Shown here one piece after another: positions 7,937-15,600 of a stretch of 18,908 bases of DNA. The notes below the pieces were generated by a model. That model was not told the origin of the DNA. It worked only from the letters and a program-made list of their open reading frames with translations, and did no database searches. Source of the stretch: an uncultured Anaerolineaceae bacterium (GTDB lineage Bacteria; Chloroflexota; Anaerolineae; Anaerolineales; Anaerolineaceae); the NCBI GenBank assembly GCA_937890875.1, contig CALAEB010000085.1:1-18908 (forward strand). The letters are read 5' to 3'. Each line of letters opens with the position of its first letter. Within the stretch, counting starts at the first letter, position 1. A program made the translations under genes and the position numbers.

Positions 7937-7945
7937 ATCATACCA
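7937..7945 (-). promoter_or_regulatory. Possible extended -10 of the phosphodiesterase gene
   Basis: On the minus strand the sequence reads TGGTATGAT, an extended -10 with one mismatch to TATAAT, placed 28 bases upstream of the start codon. No recognisable -35 is seen. Confidence 0.35.
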
Positions 7946-8029
7946 AATAACAAGATGTTCGGCGGGAAAAAAGAAAATTCCCAGAAACCCGAAACAAGCC
8001 GTAAAAATTTGGATTTCAGTATGATAGGA

Positions 8030-9014
8030 TCATCGCTTGGTTTTCAAACTGGAAAAAGCCATATACTTGGCGAGTGCGTCCCAGTGCGGGGTAGGGATGC
8101 CCGCCTGCGCTTTCAGCTGTTCAAAAGCCTGATGAAGCGCGGTCATCTCTGGCAGTGCTGACATGGCATGGTCGCTGGCCGCCAGCTTTCCCACGGCCGT
8201 TTTTGCCATGATCCACAGAAGCAGATATACTCGGCTCCGCTTTGTGCGGAAAAAGTCTGCTTCTCCGGGCGGCAGAATCGGGTATCCCTGCTGTTCCAGC
8301 ACACGGTACCCCTCATCCGCAGCGTCGATGACCTGATTCAGCAGGCCTTTGCCGGCTTTGGTCAGGTCGCCGTGTGTCGCGTAACAAGCGTAAGCAACCG
8401 GCAGAATGAAGGCCAGGTGACATTTACACCAGGCATCCATATTATCGAAAAAGGCCAGTTTGTACCCGGCTTTCTGGAGGATTTCCCTCAGCAGGGTCTC
8501 ATAAGCCGGATCCAGCGCGGCATGATTTCCGCCCAGTTCCATTTTTGCGCCCAAATGGACACTGATAACTTGGCCGCCTTCACGGCGCCCGCCGGTTGTC
8601 TGGAAGGCGAAAGCGATCGTTTTCGGATGTGCGGCCGCGGTTTGTAATGTATGGATGGTTGCTGTCGTATCAGGATTGTTGCCGACGAGTACGATCCGTT
8701 CGCTGACATTCGCGGCCAGAACGGGCAGAATTGCCGGCAGATGCGTATATTGCATGACGACAAAGATGACGTCAAACCGTTCTTCGGAGTGCAATGTTTC
8801 GATTGTTTTGATCCGGTCAACCGTTGTTTTATGCTGAACATGATGCCGGATGATCAGACCGTTTTTGTCGATGGTTTCTTTCCAGTCTCCCCGAGCCAGC
8901 AGTGTCAGGTCGCAGCCGCTGCGGGCAAGCTTGTGCGCAGACGCCCGCGCCGTATACCAGAACCCGCGGTTTTTCATTTGATATTGTTGAACTATTGATT
9001 CCTTGTGTATTCAT
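8030..9014 (-). pseudogene. Ketopantoate reductase (ApbA/PanE) family protein, frameshifted in the Rossmann motif
   Basis: The original gene starts at ATG 9012-9014 behind AGGAGAG (9018-9024) and encodes MNTQGINSSTISNEK followed by PRVLVYGAGV, the first strand and glycine turn of an NADP-binding Rossmann fold. The rest of the protein (AHKLARSGCDLTLLARG onward to residue ~320, including an ApbA-like C-terminal helical domain) continues in a different frame. The switch lies at about 8939-8940. Family members normally have GAGVIGSxYA here, so about 14 bases appear to be missing, including those for the last Gly of GxGxxG. A frame with a spurious start at 8977 can be read as a 315-residue protein, but its first residues are not family-like. 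The enzyme would have reduced a 2-oxo acid with NADPH. A sequencing error remains possible. It lies 158 bases downstream of the dehydrogenase gene in the same orientation. Confidence 0.75.
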
Positions 9015-9172
9015 TGGCTCTCCTGAGATTATCCGCCTCATGGAGGTCGTCACCAGCTGGCAGATATTCTGCAGAACCCTTTAAATAACCGTTTGATCAC
9101 GGAATCTAAAGAATTTTGTCAATATTTATTATAACTGGCTGCGATGACATGGCAGAAAAAGGCAACGAGCTC

Positions 9173-10126
9173 TTAATTTACGACATTTACAGGATTGTTG
9201 CGTAAAAATCTCTCCAAATTTTCCACCGCAATTTGCATCAGGCGTGCGCGGCTTTCTTTGGGTGCCCAGGCAATATGAGGAGTAATAAAGCAATTTTGAG
9301 CCTGCAAAAGAGGATTATCCGCTCTGATGGGCTCGACGGTTACCACATCCAGCCCGGCGGCGTAAATTTTGCCGGAATTGAGCGCTTGCGCCAGATCTTC
9401 TTCAACCACCAGCGGTCCGCGCGATGTGTTTATCAGAATAGCGCTGTTCTTCATTTTTCCGATGGAGCCTTTATTGATAATGCCCTCTGTCGAAGGAAGG
9501 AGGGGACAATGCAAAGAAATGACATCGGATTTTGTCAAAAGTTCATCCAGAGAAACATAATCGGCTAATTCTCGTCCCGGCTCTGATTCATGCGCGTCAT
9601 AAGCTAAAACGTTCATTCCAAAGGCCCTGGCAATGACGGCAGTTTTTTGCCCGATGCGTCCGAACCCGATAATTCCCATAGTTTTATTGGCCAGTTCAAT
9701 CAGAGGATAATTCCAAAAACTGAAATCCGGACAGTTTGTCCAGTCGCCTCTATATACAGCTTCAGAGTGAGCGGCTGTGTGATGACAGATTTCGAGGAGC
9801 AATGCAAAGACGAACTGGGCAACTGCTGCAGTCCCATAGGTTGGGATGTTGGTGACGGTGATCTCTCTTTCCCGTGCTGCGGTGACATCTACGACATTGT
9901 ATCCGGTAGCCAGCACCCCGATGTATTTAATTGACGGGCAGGCGATAAGAGTCTCACGGGTGATGGGGGTTTTGTTAACAATGACAATCTCGGCATCGCC
10001 GATTCGCTGCGCGATTTCTTCTGCCGGGGTCCGGTCATAAACTGTCAAGAAGCCCAATTTTTCAAAGCCTTCCCAGCTTAAATCGCCGGGGTTTTCAGTA
10101 TATCCATCCAAAATTACAATTTTCAT
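9173..10126 (-). CDS. D-2-hydroxyacid dehydrogenase (D-isomer specific, glycerate dehydrogenase-like)
   Basis: A 317-residue NAD-dependent oxidoreductase that interconverts 2-oxo acids and D-2-hydroxy acids in the cytosol. The nucleotide-binding motif GFGRIG lies at 154-159 with Asp177 at the end of the next strand, favouring NAD(H). The catalytic triad is complete: Arg236 in NTSRG, Glu265 in VTVEP and His284 in TPHIAW, with the family spacing of about 29 and 19 residues. By overall look it is nearest to hydroxypyruvate/glycerate dehydrogenases. Specificity is not decidable by eye. GGAG stands 7 bases before ATG 10126. It is the last intact gene of the minus-strand catabolic series, 155 bases after the kinase stop. 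A likely role is reduction or oxidation of a three-carbon product of the aldolase step. Confidence 0.92.
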   Translation of the reverse strand: MKIVILDGYTENPGDLSWEGFEKLGFLTVYDRTPAEEIAQRIGDAEIVIVNKTPITRETLIACPSIKYIGVLATGYNVVDVTAAREREITVTNIPTYGTAAVAQFVFALLLEICHHTAAHSEAVYRGDWTNCPDFSFWNYPLIELANKTMGIIGFGRIGQKTAVIARAFGMNVLAYDAHESEPGRELADYVSLDELLTKSDVISLHCPLLPSTEGIINKGSIGKMKNSAILINTSRGPLVVEEDLAQALNSGKIYAAGLDVVTVEPIRADNPLLQAQNCFITPHIAWAPKESRARLMQIAVENLERFLRNNPVNVVN

Positions 10127-10281
10127 AATTTATCTCCAGATTTACAAAGTAACAGCTATCTGAGGCAGTAATAAATGTCCAATCCAACGGAGGGACACCC
10201 TGTTTGGGCGGAGCTTGGTCTGAAGCTGTGCTTTGCGTTAATAAAGTACCGTTGAAAGTCCTGTTTCCTTGCAGCGATATG

Positions 10282-11664
10282 CTATTTGACAGTGAGCAGC
10301 TGTGTTTCAAATTCCGCTTTGTATCCACCGTACCACAAGGCAAGACGCAGCAATCCAATCATTGTATCTTCTGCATGGGGCGCCAGATGACAGGGTCTTT
10401 TCAGCTTTTTCTGAATCAATTGCTGCAGAAGACGGGATTTGCGAAGAACTCCTCCTGTATAAATAATGGCGCTCGTTTGGCTGTCTGTGTCTGAAAACAA
10501 CTTTTGGAAAGCGGTGCAATATTCCGCTGCCATGTAGGCATAGGCCCGATAAAACAGGTTGCCCACCCTTAAATTACTGCTGCCGATCTCCATAATGGAG
10601 CCACTATCGGGTGCTGTGTGGTTAAAAAAGGAAAGATTGACCCTTAAGTCAGGTTCTCCATCGTCGGCGGATTGCGCTTCTTCGGCCATATGATCCAGCA
10701 GCTTCCAGACTTCTGCCGGGGCGATTTGAGGGACGCTGAAAACGTGTTGCCCAATGTCCATTACGAAATCAGCCAGAACATTCAGCGAGCGGCCCGAAGG
10801 CAGTTGGGTGAGGGCACGCAACGTTCTTCCATAAAAGAATGGGCGGGTTTCGTACGTGCCGAAATGAAGCCCTTTATCCACATAACTGATCTGGCCTCCG
10901 GTGCCGATGTTGATGACGGTGTGGTCATCCTCTGTGCAGGCGCCCAGCACCGCAGCCTGATGGTCACCGACGGCAGTATAGATCGGAATACATTTCTTTT
11001 CAGCTGAGGTGTAGAAAGCAGCCGGCTCCGGGCCGTCATCAACAGGAGGAAAAAAAAGATTGCCCAGTCCCAGTTCGTCGGCCAGTTCCCTGTTCCAGTC
11101 CTTTGCCGTCAGACTGTAAAGTCCTGAAGATGCGGCGACTGTGGAATGGATGGGCGGTACTGTCCCGGTGAGCAGTCGGATGATTCCGTCGCCCATCATC
11201 GAAAAATGCACCGGCTCGCTGATCTTTTTCTGCTTCATATAGCAGTAGAGAGGGGACAGACTATGCGTGTTTTTAAGGAAAATCCCATTCTGTGCTAACA
11301 GATTGTGATTGACTGAATGCCGGATAAACGATGCAGCATCCTCTTGATCTCCCATAAAGTTGCCGCGCATGTCTTGCCATGATATGTAATTGGTGATGGG
11401 GTTCCCGTTTCTTTCGAACAGCATAAAACCATGCATCTGTACCGAAAACAGAATTCCCTCCACTGCATAGGAAGCAACCGCATCCTCAATCATTTTTTTT
11501 ACCAGATCTGCCAGCGCTTCGATGGGTATTTCCCGTGTATAACCCGATTTATCAATAAAATCCGGCGTAGGGACGCTGCTGGAGTGTTGAATGCTCAGGG
11601 TTTCGAGGTCAAGTATAGAAGATTTAATAAACGTAGATCCGATATCAATTCCCAGCACCATCAT
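10282..11664 (-). CDS. FGGY-family carbohydrate kinase (sedoheptulokinase-like)
   Basis: A 460-residue kinase of the ASKHA fold. The N-terminal phosphate-1 loop is GIDIGSTFIKSS (5-16). Sugar-binding segments SVQMHG (74-79) and SWQDMRG (95-101) resemble sedoheptulokinase. The catalytic base should be Asp234 in VGDHQAA, and the phosphate-2 motif is NIGTGG just after residue 251. A C-terminal adenosine motif IYTGGVLRKS is followed by a final helical part. The length is normal for FGGY kinases. The exact sugar or polyol is not readable. The phosphorylated product may feed the adjacent pyruvate aldolase. The start has AAAGGA about 14 bases upstream, a long spacing. The upstream aldolase gene ends 88 bases before it, with an imperfect hairpin between. 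Confidence 0.88.
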   Translation of the reverse strand: MMVLGIDIGSTFIKSSILDLETLSIQHSSSVPTPDFIDKSGYTREIPIEALADLVKKMIEDAVASYAVEGILFSVQMHGFMLFERNGNPITNYISWQDMRGNFMGDQEDAASFIRHSVNHNLLAQNGIFLKNTHSLSPLYCYMKQKKISEPVHFSMMGDGIIRLLTGTVPPIHSTVAASSGLYSLTAKDWNRELADELGLGNLFFPPVDDGPEPAAFYTSAEKKCIPIYTAVGDHQAAVLGACTEDDHTVINIGTGGQISYVDKGLHFGTYETRPFFYGRTLRALTQLPSGRSLNVLADFVMDIGQHVFSVPQIAPAEVWKLLDHMAEEAQSADDGEPDLRVNLSFFNHTAPDSGSIMEIGSSNLRVGNLFYRAYAYMAAEYCTAFQKLFSDTDSQTSAIIYTGGVLRKSRLLQQLIQKKLKRPCHLAPHAEDTMIGLLRLALWYGGYKAEFETQLLTVK

Positions 11665-11703
11665 ATGTTTTTATGGATTCCTTTCGCAGTAGGTTTTGCA
11701 AAA

Positions 11704-11735
11704 GGGCTTTCAGCGGCTTTTGCCGTGATAAGCCC
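11704..11735. other. Imperfect hairpin between aldolase and kinase genes
   Basis: GGGCTT (11704-11709) pairs with AAGCCC (11730-11735). Inside this, TCA/TGA and CGGC/GCCG pair around a TTTT loop, with one bulged base on each side. No clear T-run follows on the minus strand. It may modulate or partly terminate the operon message, or be fortuitous. Confidence 0.35.
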
Positions 11736-11752
11736 ACGTTGGTATCGCTGGC

Positions 11753-12571
11753 TCAGATGATGATCTGGACCGGTCCGATGGCCTTGTGCTCTAATCCCAG
11801 ATTTTCACGGAAGGTGGACACGTCTTTTCGAAGGTTTTCCATAAAGATATGCATATCGCCCGAATGAAACAGCAGATTCATGCCGCTTTCTTTTGCCCAG
11901 GCGATCTGTTTGTCGATTTCACCCATATAATGGATGCCGGCGGCAATCTTTTTTGCGCGGGCCTTTTTTAGGATGGTGATCACTGCCTGATTGAATTCAT
12001 CATTGTCGTAATCGTTTGGCTTGCCCAGACTGAAAGAAAGATCATTGGGTCCGATCACAATCCCGTCAAGACCGGGGACATCCAGAATGTCGTCCAGCGC
12101 CTCCATGCCGGCCCGGCTTTCAATATTTACAAACAGCAGGTGGTTTTTGTTGGCACTGCTTAGCTGCCGGGTGACTTCCTCGGGCAATTGAGCCTGACCG
12201 GCCAAAACCCTCTGGAGCAGCTCACCCTTCAACGGTTTATAATGAACTGCACCTACCAACTGGCGTACCTGCTCAGGCGTTTCGATGTAAGGCGCCAGAA
12301 CGCCATGGGCTCCGGCATCCAATACCTGGGAGGCCAGATAAGGGTCGGGAGATAGGATGCGGACAACGGGTGCCAGATGATGGGCGGCATAAAGCATACA
12401 CATGTTCGATAAGGTATATAAATCCAGCGCAACATGCTCGGTATCAATAAAAACAAAATCAAGCCCGCATTTGTCAATATATTTCAGCCATTTTGGCGAA
12501 GGAGAAACTATCAGTGTCCCACAGAGGGTGTCCCCCTGCGCCAAAGCCTGTTTGCATTCAAATCCTATCAT
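11753..12571 (-). CDS. HpcH/HpaI family class II aldolase
   Basis: A 272-residue metal-dependent aldolase that makes or cleaves 2-oxo-acid aldols, releasing pyruvate and an aldehyde. The HpaI active-site residues are in register: the base His46 in IDTEH, Arg71 in VVRIL, and metal ligands Glu151 in VNIESRAG and Asp177 in IGPNDLS (HpaI of E. coli: His45, Arg70, Glu149, Asp175). Related subfamilies act on 2-keto-3-deoxy sugar acids, 4-hydroxy-2-oxo acids or 2,4-dihydroxyhept-2-enedioate. The context with a sugar-type kinase and a hydroxyacid dehydrogenase suggests a sugar-acid-like substrate, which is inference. AAGGA lies about 10 bases before ATG 12571. It follows the zincin gene after 46 bases. 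Confidence 0.92.
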   Translation of the reverse strand: MIGFECKQALAQGDTLCGTLIVSPSPKWLKYIDKCGLDFVFIDTEHVALDLYTLSNMCMLYAAHHLAPVVRILSPDPYLASQVLDAGAHGVLAPYIETPEQVRQLVGAVHYKPLKGELLQRVLAGQAQLPEEVTRQLSSANKNHLLFVNIESRAGMEALDDILDVPGLDGIVIGPNDLSFSLGKPNDYDNDEFNQAVITILKKARAKKIAAGIHYMGEIDKQIAWAKESGMNLLFHSGDMHIFMENLRKDVSTFRENLGLEHKAIGPVQIII

Positions 12572-12617
12572 TTTTACTCATCCTTTTTGCTTGTTTAAAT
12601 ATTCCGTTTGCGTCATA

Positions 12618-13325
12618 TTACATCAGGGCTATATTGCCCGCCACCCGTAAAATACCCCGATAAAGATTCGTTGCGGCGGCGGGGTTATACCCGTATACCA
12701 GAAGGACATCGAGTAAATAAGGTGAAAACGATAATCCACACAATTCTTGCGTGAACGCCATGGCAGCAATTTCGCCAAGGCAGGAAATGGGAGCGCTATA
12801 TTTTAATGGCCCGATGGACCAGAGCTGAACCTTCTCCTGTTTTGTGAAGATACCGTTTTTATTTTGTTCTTCCAGCCAATGAAACAGCTCGTGACTCAGC
12901 AAGATATTTGCAATTTCTTCGCGGCGGTTGATCCCGATCCCGTTTCCGACGGGTAGAAACTGTTCCGCTTTATTCAGGCAATCGTCATAAATACGGATCT
13001 TGTTGGGAGGGAAAAACTGGGCGAAGAGTACCTGGGCGCCGTCGCCAGGGATGGGCAGATATTCCACGGTTATTCCCATCTGTTCCGCATATTCCCGCAT
13101 GGATCGTCCAGCCGCTTTTTCATTCAGCTCCCCGGCAAAGCTGCGCCCGCATTCTTCGGCCTGTTGCGCCAAACGGATGCGCTCAGGAATGCTAAATTTT
13201 TGTCGGACAGGTTCACGGCTGAAGGCATAAAGCCCCCATTGAGCATCCGTCAGGAACAACAGGCTGCTGAGCATTTCGTCGAGGTCAAGCGTTTCCACCT
13301 TCGTGTTGTCGGCCTGCTGCCCCAT
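12618..13325 (-). CDS. HExxH zinc metallopeptidase-like protein (ImmA/IrrE-like), function unknown
   Basis: A protein of about 235 residues with a single-domain zincin layout. A helix-rich N-terminus leads to YAEQMGITVEYLP and a beta hairpin (FFPPNKIRIY). Then comes the zinc helix LLSHELFHWLEE (His145, Glu146, His149) and, 36 residues after the second His, EIAAMAF, whose Glu185 is a good third ligand. The order ageing strand, HExxH and ExxAxxF is that of ImmA/IrrE-type peptidases. No DNA-binding domain or signal peptide is seen. ATG 13323-13325 has AGGAAA six bases upstream. An alternative TTG at 13374-13376 overlaps the hydantoinase stop (TTGA) but lacks a ribosome site. Its place between hydantoinase and aldolase genes suggests a role in that pathway, for example processing of a partner protein or cleavage of an amide, but nothing in the sequence proves it. 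Confidence 0.7.
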   Translation of the reverse strand: MGQQADNTKVETLDLDEMLSSLLFLTDAQWGLYAFSREPVRQKFSIPERIRLAQQAEECGRSFAGELNEKAAGRSMREYAEQMGITVEYLPIPGDGAQVLFAQFFPPNKIRIYDDCLNKAEQFLPVGNGIGINRREEIANILLSHELFHWLEEQNKNGIFTKQEKVQLWSIGPLKYSAPISCLGEIAAMAFTQELCGLSFSPYLLDVLLVYGYNPAAATNLYRGILRVAGNIALM

Positions 13326-13372
13326 GTGATTTCCTGAGATCCCCAAAAAACTGTGTATGATCTTTTTGATAC

Positions 13373-15502
13373 TCAAAGTTTGTTTTTTGTTCCCACAATG
13401 ATGATTTCGTCCTCAGGGTTGAGCATCTGAATTTCAAGATCCATAATCATCAGCATGTTTTCAAGGCTGATCGATCCTGAATAATCCATCACCTTGGCGT
13501 TGACGCAGATATAATAATCCGGTCGCAGGATGGCGTCCGCATGAAAGGCCGACAAGCTGTTCCAGATCTGTTTTACCGTTTCCTGGTAATCACACGCTTT
13601 GGAGACAACCGCTTTTCCCTCGCTGCGCTGTACCTTAATGAAGCCGTTTTTGTCGAGAATCCGGATCGGCCGCACGTTTCCGTCACTTTTGCCGCCAAAT
13701 ACATACAGATTTCTGTTTCTGGCCAGCAGCCTGGTTTCCTCCTCCTTTATCCCCATATCAGCCCCGGCGATTACCCGGGCCTCCTCCTGGGTACATTCCT
13801 TCATCAATTCTTTCGATTTCACCTCATTGGAACCCAATGCTATGGCGGTAACCTTGGAAGTGGTAGGGTCGATTTCGATATGTACCTCAATGGAATCAGG
13901 TACGGCTCCACTTTCGATCGCTTTGTTAACCACCTCCTGTTTAATTGCGCGGATATGTTCCTTGGTGGGGTTAGGGATTACACGCTCTACAACGTCCCGC
14001 ACCATGGCCAGCGCGACGCCGATGGAGGAAATAACCTCGGCATTTTCAGGGATGCTGTACTTTAAATCCAATTTTTCGGCGCAAAAACCGATCAAAGCGG
14101 CTGCGCCGCCGCCAACTCCCACTAACGATATCTGGTCTTTTTCGAGACGGTATTTCTGGATGAATCCATTAATGACCGGCATGATCTTTTCATAACTTTT
14201 TAAAAGGATCTGCTGAGCCAGCTCCTGAACTGTGATCTGCAGAAGCTTCGCTAAAGGGGCCATCGCTTTGGCTGCCGCATCCCGGTTGCCGTGAGAGAAA
14301 TATTGTTCATCCACAAGGCCCAGAACATTTGCTGCGCAGGTGTTGGTGATTGCGATGCGCTTGCCATTCTGCAAACGGATCGCCACATAATCCGCCGGAT
14401 CACCCTCTTTGGGAGAGAAAAACTCCACTTGCGGGTCAATGATTTCGGCTTCGTCTGTAAAAACCGCATAGTCTGCTCCGGCGATATGCGCGCTTCTGGG
14501 GCCGACGTCAATGACTTTCTCCTTTGTCGCTCGCACCATGCTGCCGCCTGCTACGCCTAATACCCGCACATCTAGGGAATTGATATAGGTCTGATGCCCG
14601 CCGATTATCATGTAATCAATCCCGGGCCGTCCATTTTTGATGACTCCGATATTGGTGGTTGTTCCACCCACTTCGAAATAGATCCCGTTGGAGGCTCTGA
14701 GATACATCAGAGAGCCCATGACACTGGCGGCCGGGCCGGAAAGCATGGTCAGCACGGGACGTTTTTTCACTTCCTCAATTTCCATCACGCCGCCGTCGCC
14801 ACGCATAATCATGAGCGGCACTTTTACACCGGCCTCCCGTACACTTTTTTCTGTGCTGTTCGCGGTATGCAGCATTTTGGGTAAAATGCTGGCATTGACG
14901 GCCGCGGTGCGTGTTCTGCGGGTCAGGCCATAGAGCTTGGTGATCTCGGAGGCCATTGTTGTGAGAAGCCCCATCTCTTTTGCTATGGCATAGATTATTT
15001 TTTCATATTGTTCATCATCGACTCCAAAAGCCATGGAGGGGACGATTACCTGTACTCCCTGGCCTTTGAGCTCGGTGATGATCTCCCGAATGAGTTCCGG
15101 GCTGAACTTTTTCTTTGTGATAAAGGCGTTAGTGGTTTTGATCTCCTTGGTATCGCCAAGAGAGATATTCGGGATGCGGCACTGGCCTTTGGCAAGCAAA
15201 CCTTCCAGTCCTCCGCCGGCGATGCCGATTATCCCTACATGCGCCACGTCCCCTTCTATCAATGCGTTCGTTGCCTGGGTCGTGCTGTGAGCAACAAAAA
15301 CGACATCGTCGGGATCGATATGGTTTTCCCGCATACATTGCTCAAAGGCAAGGACGACCCCTCTCGCCACGCCGTCGGGATGACTGTGCGTGGTTTTCAG
15401 GGTCACTTTGCCCACAATTTCATTTGTGCTGTTATCAATTGCGACAGCCTTTGTATGGGTCCCTCCAACATCGATTCCCATTCGGATCAGGCGCTTGGAC
15501 AT
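13373..15502 (-). CDS. Hydantoinase/oxoprolinase family protein (HyuA-like)
   Basis: A 709-residue protein of the ATP-dependent hydantoinase/5-oxoprolinase A family, which couples ATP use to opening of cyclic amides or to related carboxylations. The N-terminal ASKHA domain begins MGIDVGGTHTKAVAID and continues with AHSTTQATNALIEGDVAHVGIIG. The central Hydantoinase_A domain has MRGDGGVM, LSGPAAS and FEVGGTTTNIGVI. A glycine-rich VGVGGGAAALIG segment follows, then a C-terminal domain beginning about PNPTKEHIRAIKQEV. ATG 15500-15502 is chosen behind AAGGAGA (15514-15520). An upstream ATG at 15568 would translate a perfect hairpin. No HyuB gene is seen here, although many family members work as A/B pairs. 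It lies between a permease and the zincin gene and is probably the first catabolic enzyme. Confidence 0.88.
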   Translation of the reverse strand: MSKRLIRMGIDVGGTHTKAVAIDNSTNEIVGKVTLKTTHSHPDGVARGVVLAFEQCMRENHIDPDDVVFVAHSTTQATNALIEGDVAHVGIIGIAGGGLEGLLAKGQCRIPNISLGDTKEIKTTNAFITKKKFSPELIREIITELKGQGVQVIVPSMAFGVDDEQYEKIIYAIAKEMGLLTTMASEITKLYGLTRRTRTAAVNASILPKMLHTANSTEKSVREAGVKVPLMIMRGDGGVMEIEEVKKRPVLTMLSGPAASVMGSLMYLRASNGIYFEVGGTTTNIGVIKNGRPGIDYMIIGGHQTYINSLDVRVLGVAGGSMVRATKEKVIDVGPRSAHIAGADYAVFTDEAEIIDPQVEFFSPKEGDPADYVAIRLQNGKRIAITNTCAANVLGLVDEQYFSHGNRDAAAKAMAPLAKLLQITVQELAQQILLKSYEKIMPVINGFIQKYRLEKDQISLVGVGGGAAALIGFCAEKLDLKYSIPENAEVISSIGVALAMVRDVVERVIPNPTKEHIRAIKQEVVNKAIESGAVPDSIEVHIEIDPTTSKVTAIALGSNEVKSKELMKECTQEEARVIAGADMGIKEEETRLLARNRNLYVFGGKSDGNVRPIRILDKNGFIKVQRSEGKAVVSKACDYQETVKQIWNSLSAFHADAILRPDYYICVNAKVMDYSGSISLENMLMIMDLEIQMLNPEDEIIIVGTKNKL

Positions 15503-15526
15503 AGTTATCAGGGTCTCCTTTTTAGG

Positions 15527-15560
15527 GGCGACTGCATAAGACTCACGATATGCAGTCGCC
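15527..15560. repeat. Perfect 12-bp inverted repeat between permease and hydantoinase genes
   Basis: GGCGACTGCATA (15527-15538) and TATGCAGTCGCC (15549-15560) are exact reverse complements around a 10-base loop. It sits in the 98-base gap, just upstream of the hydantoinase ribosome site. There is no T-run, so it is not a standard terminator. A message-stability or processing hairpin, giving different permease and enzyme levels, is plausible. Confidence 0.6.
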
Positions 15561-15600
15561 TCGGACATGATTTAGATGAAATTTTGACCGTTTCCCAGTG

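Noticed and set aside
9117..9122. TTGACA on the minus strand upstream of the ketopantoate-reductase pseudogene
   Set aside because: The hexamer 17 bases downstream (TGATCA) is a poor -10, so a promoter is not supported.
13599..14195. 198-residue open frame antisense to the hydantoinase
   Set aside because: Shadow of a long coding gene on the other strand; no motif or ribosome site. The same holds for 15008-15604 and 13541-14065.
15503..15568. Upstream ATG start for the hydantoinase at 15568
   Set aside because: It would translate a perfect inverted repeat, and the family sequence begins at the later ATG, which has AAGGAGA upstream.
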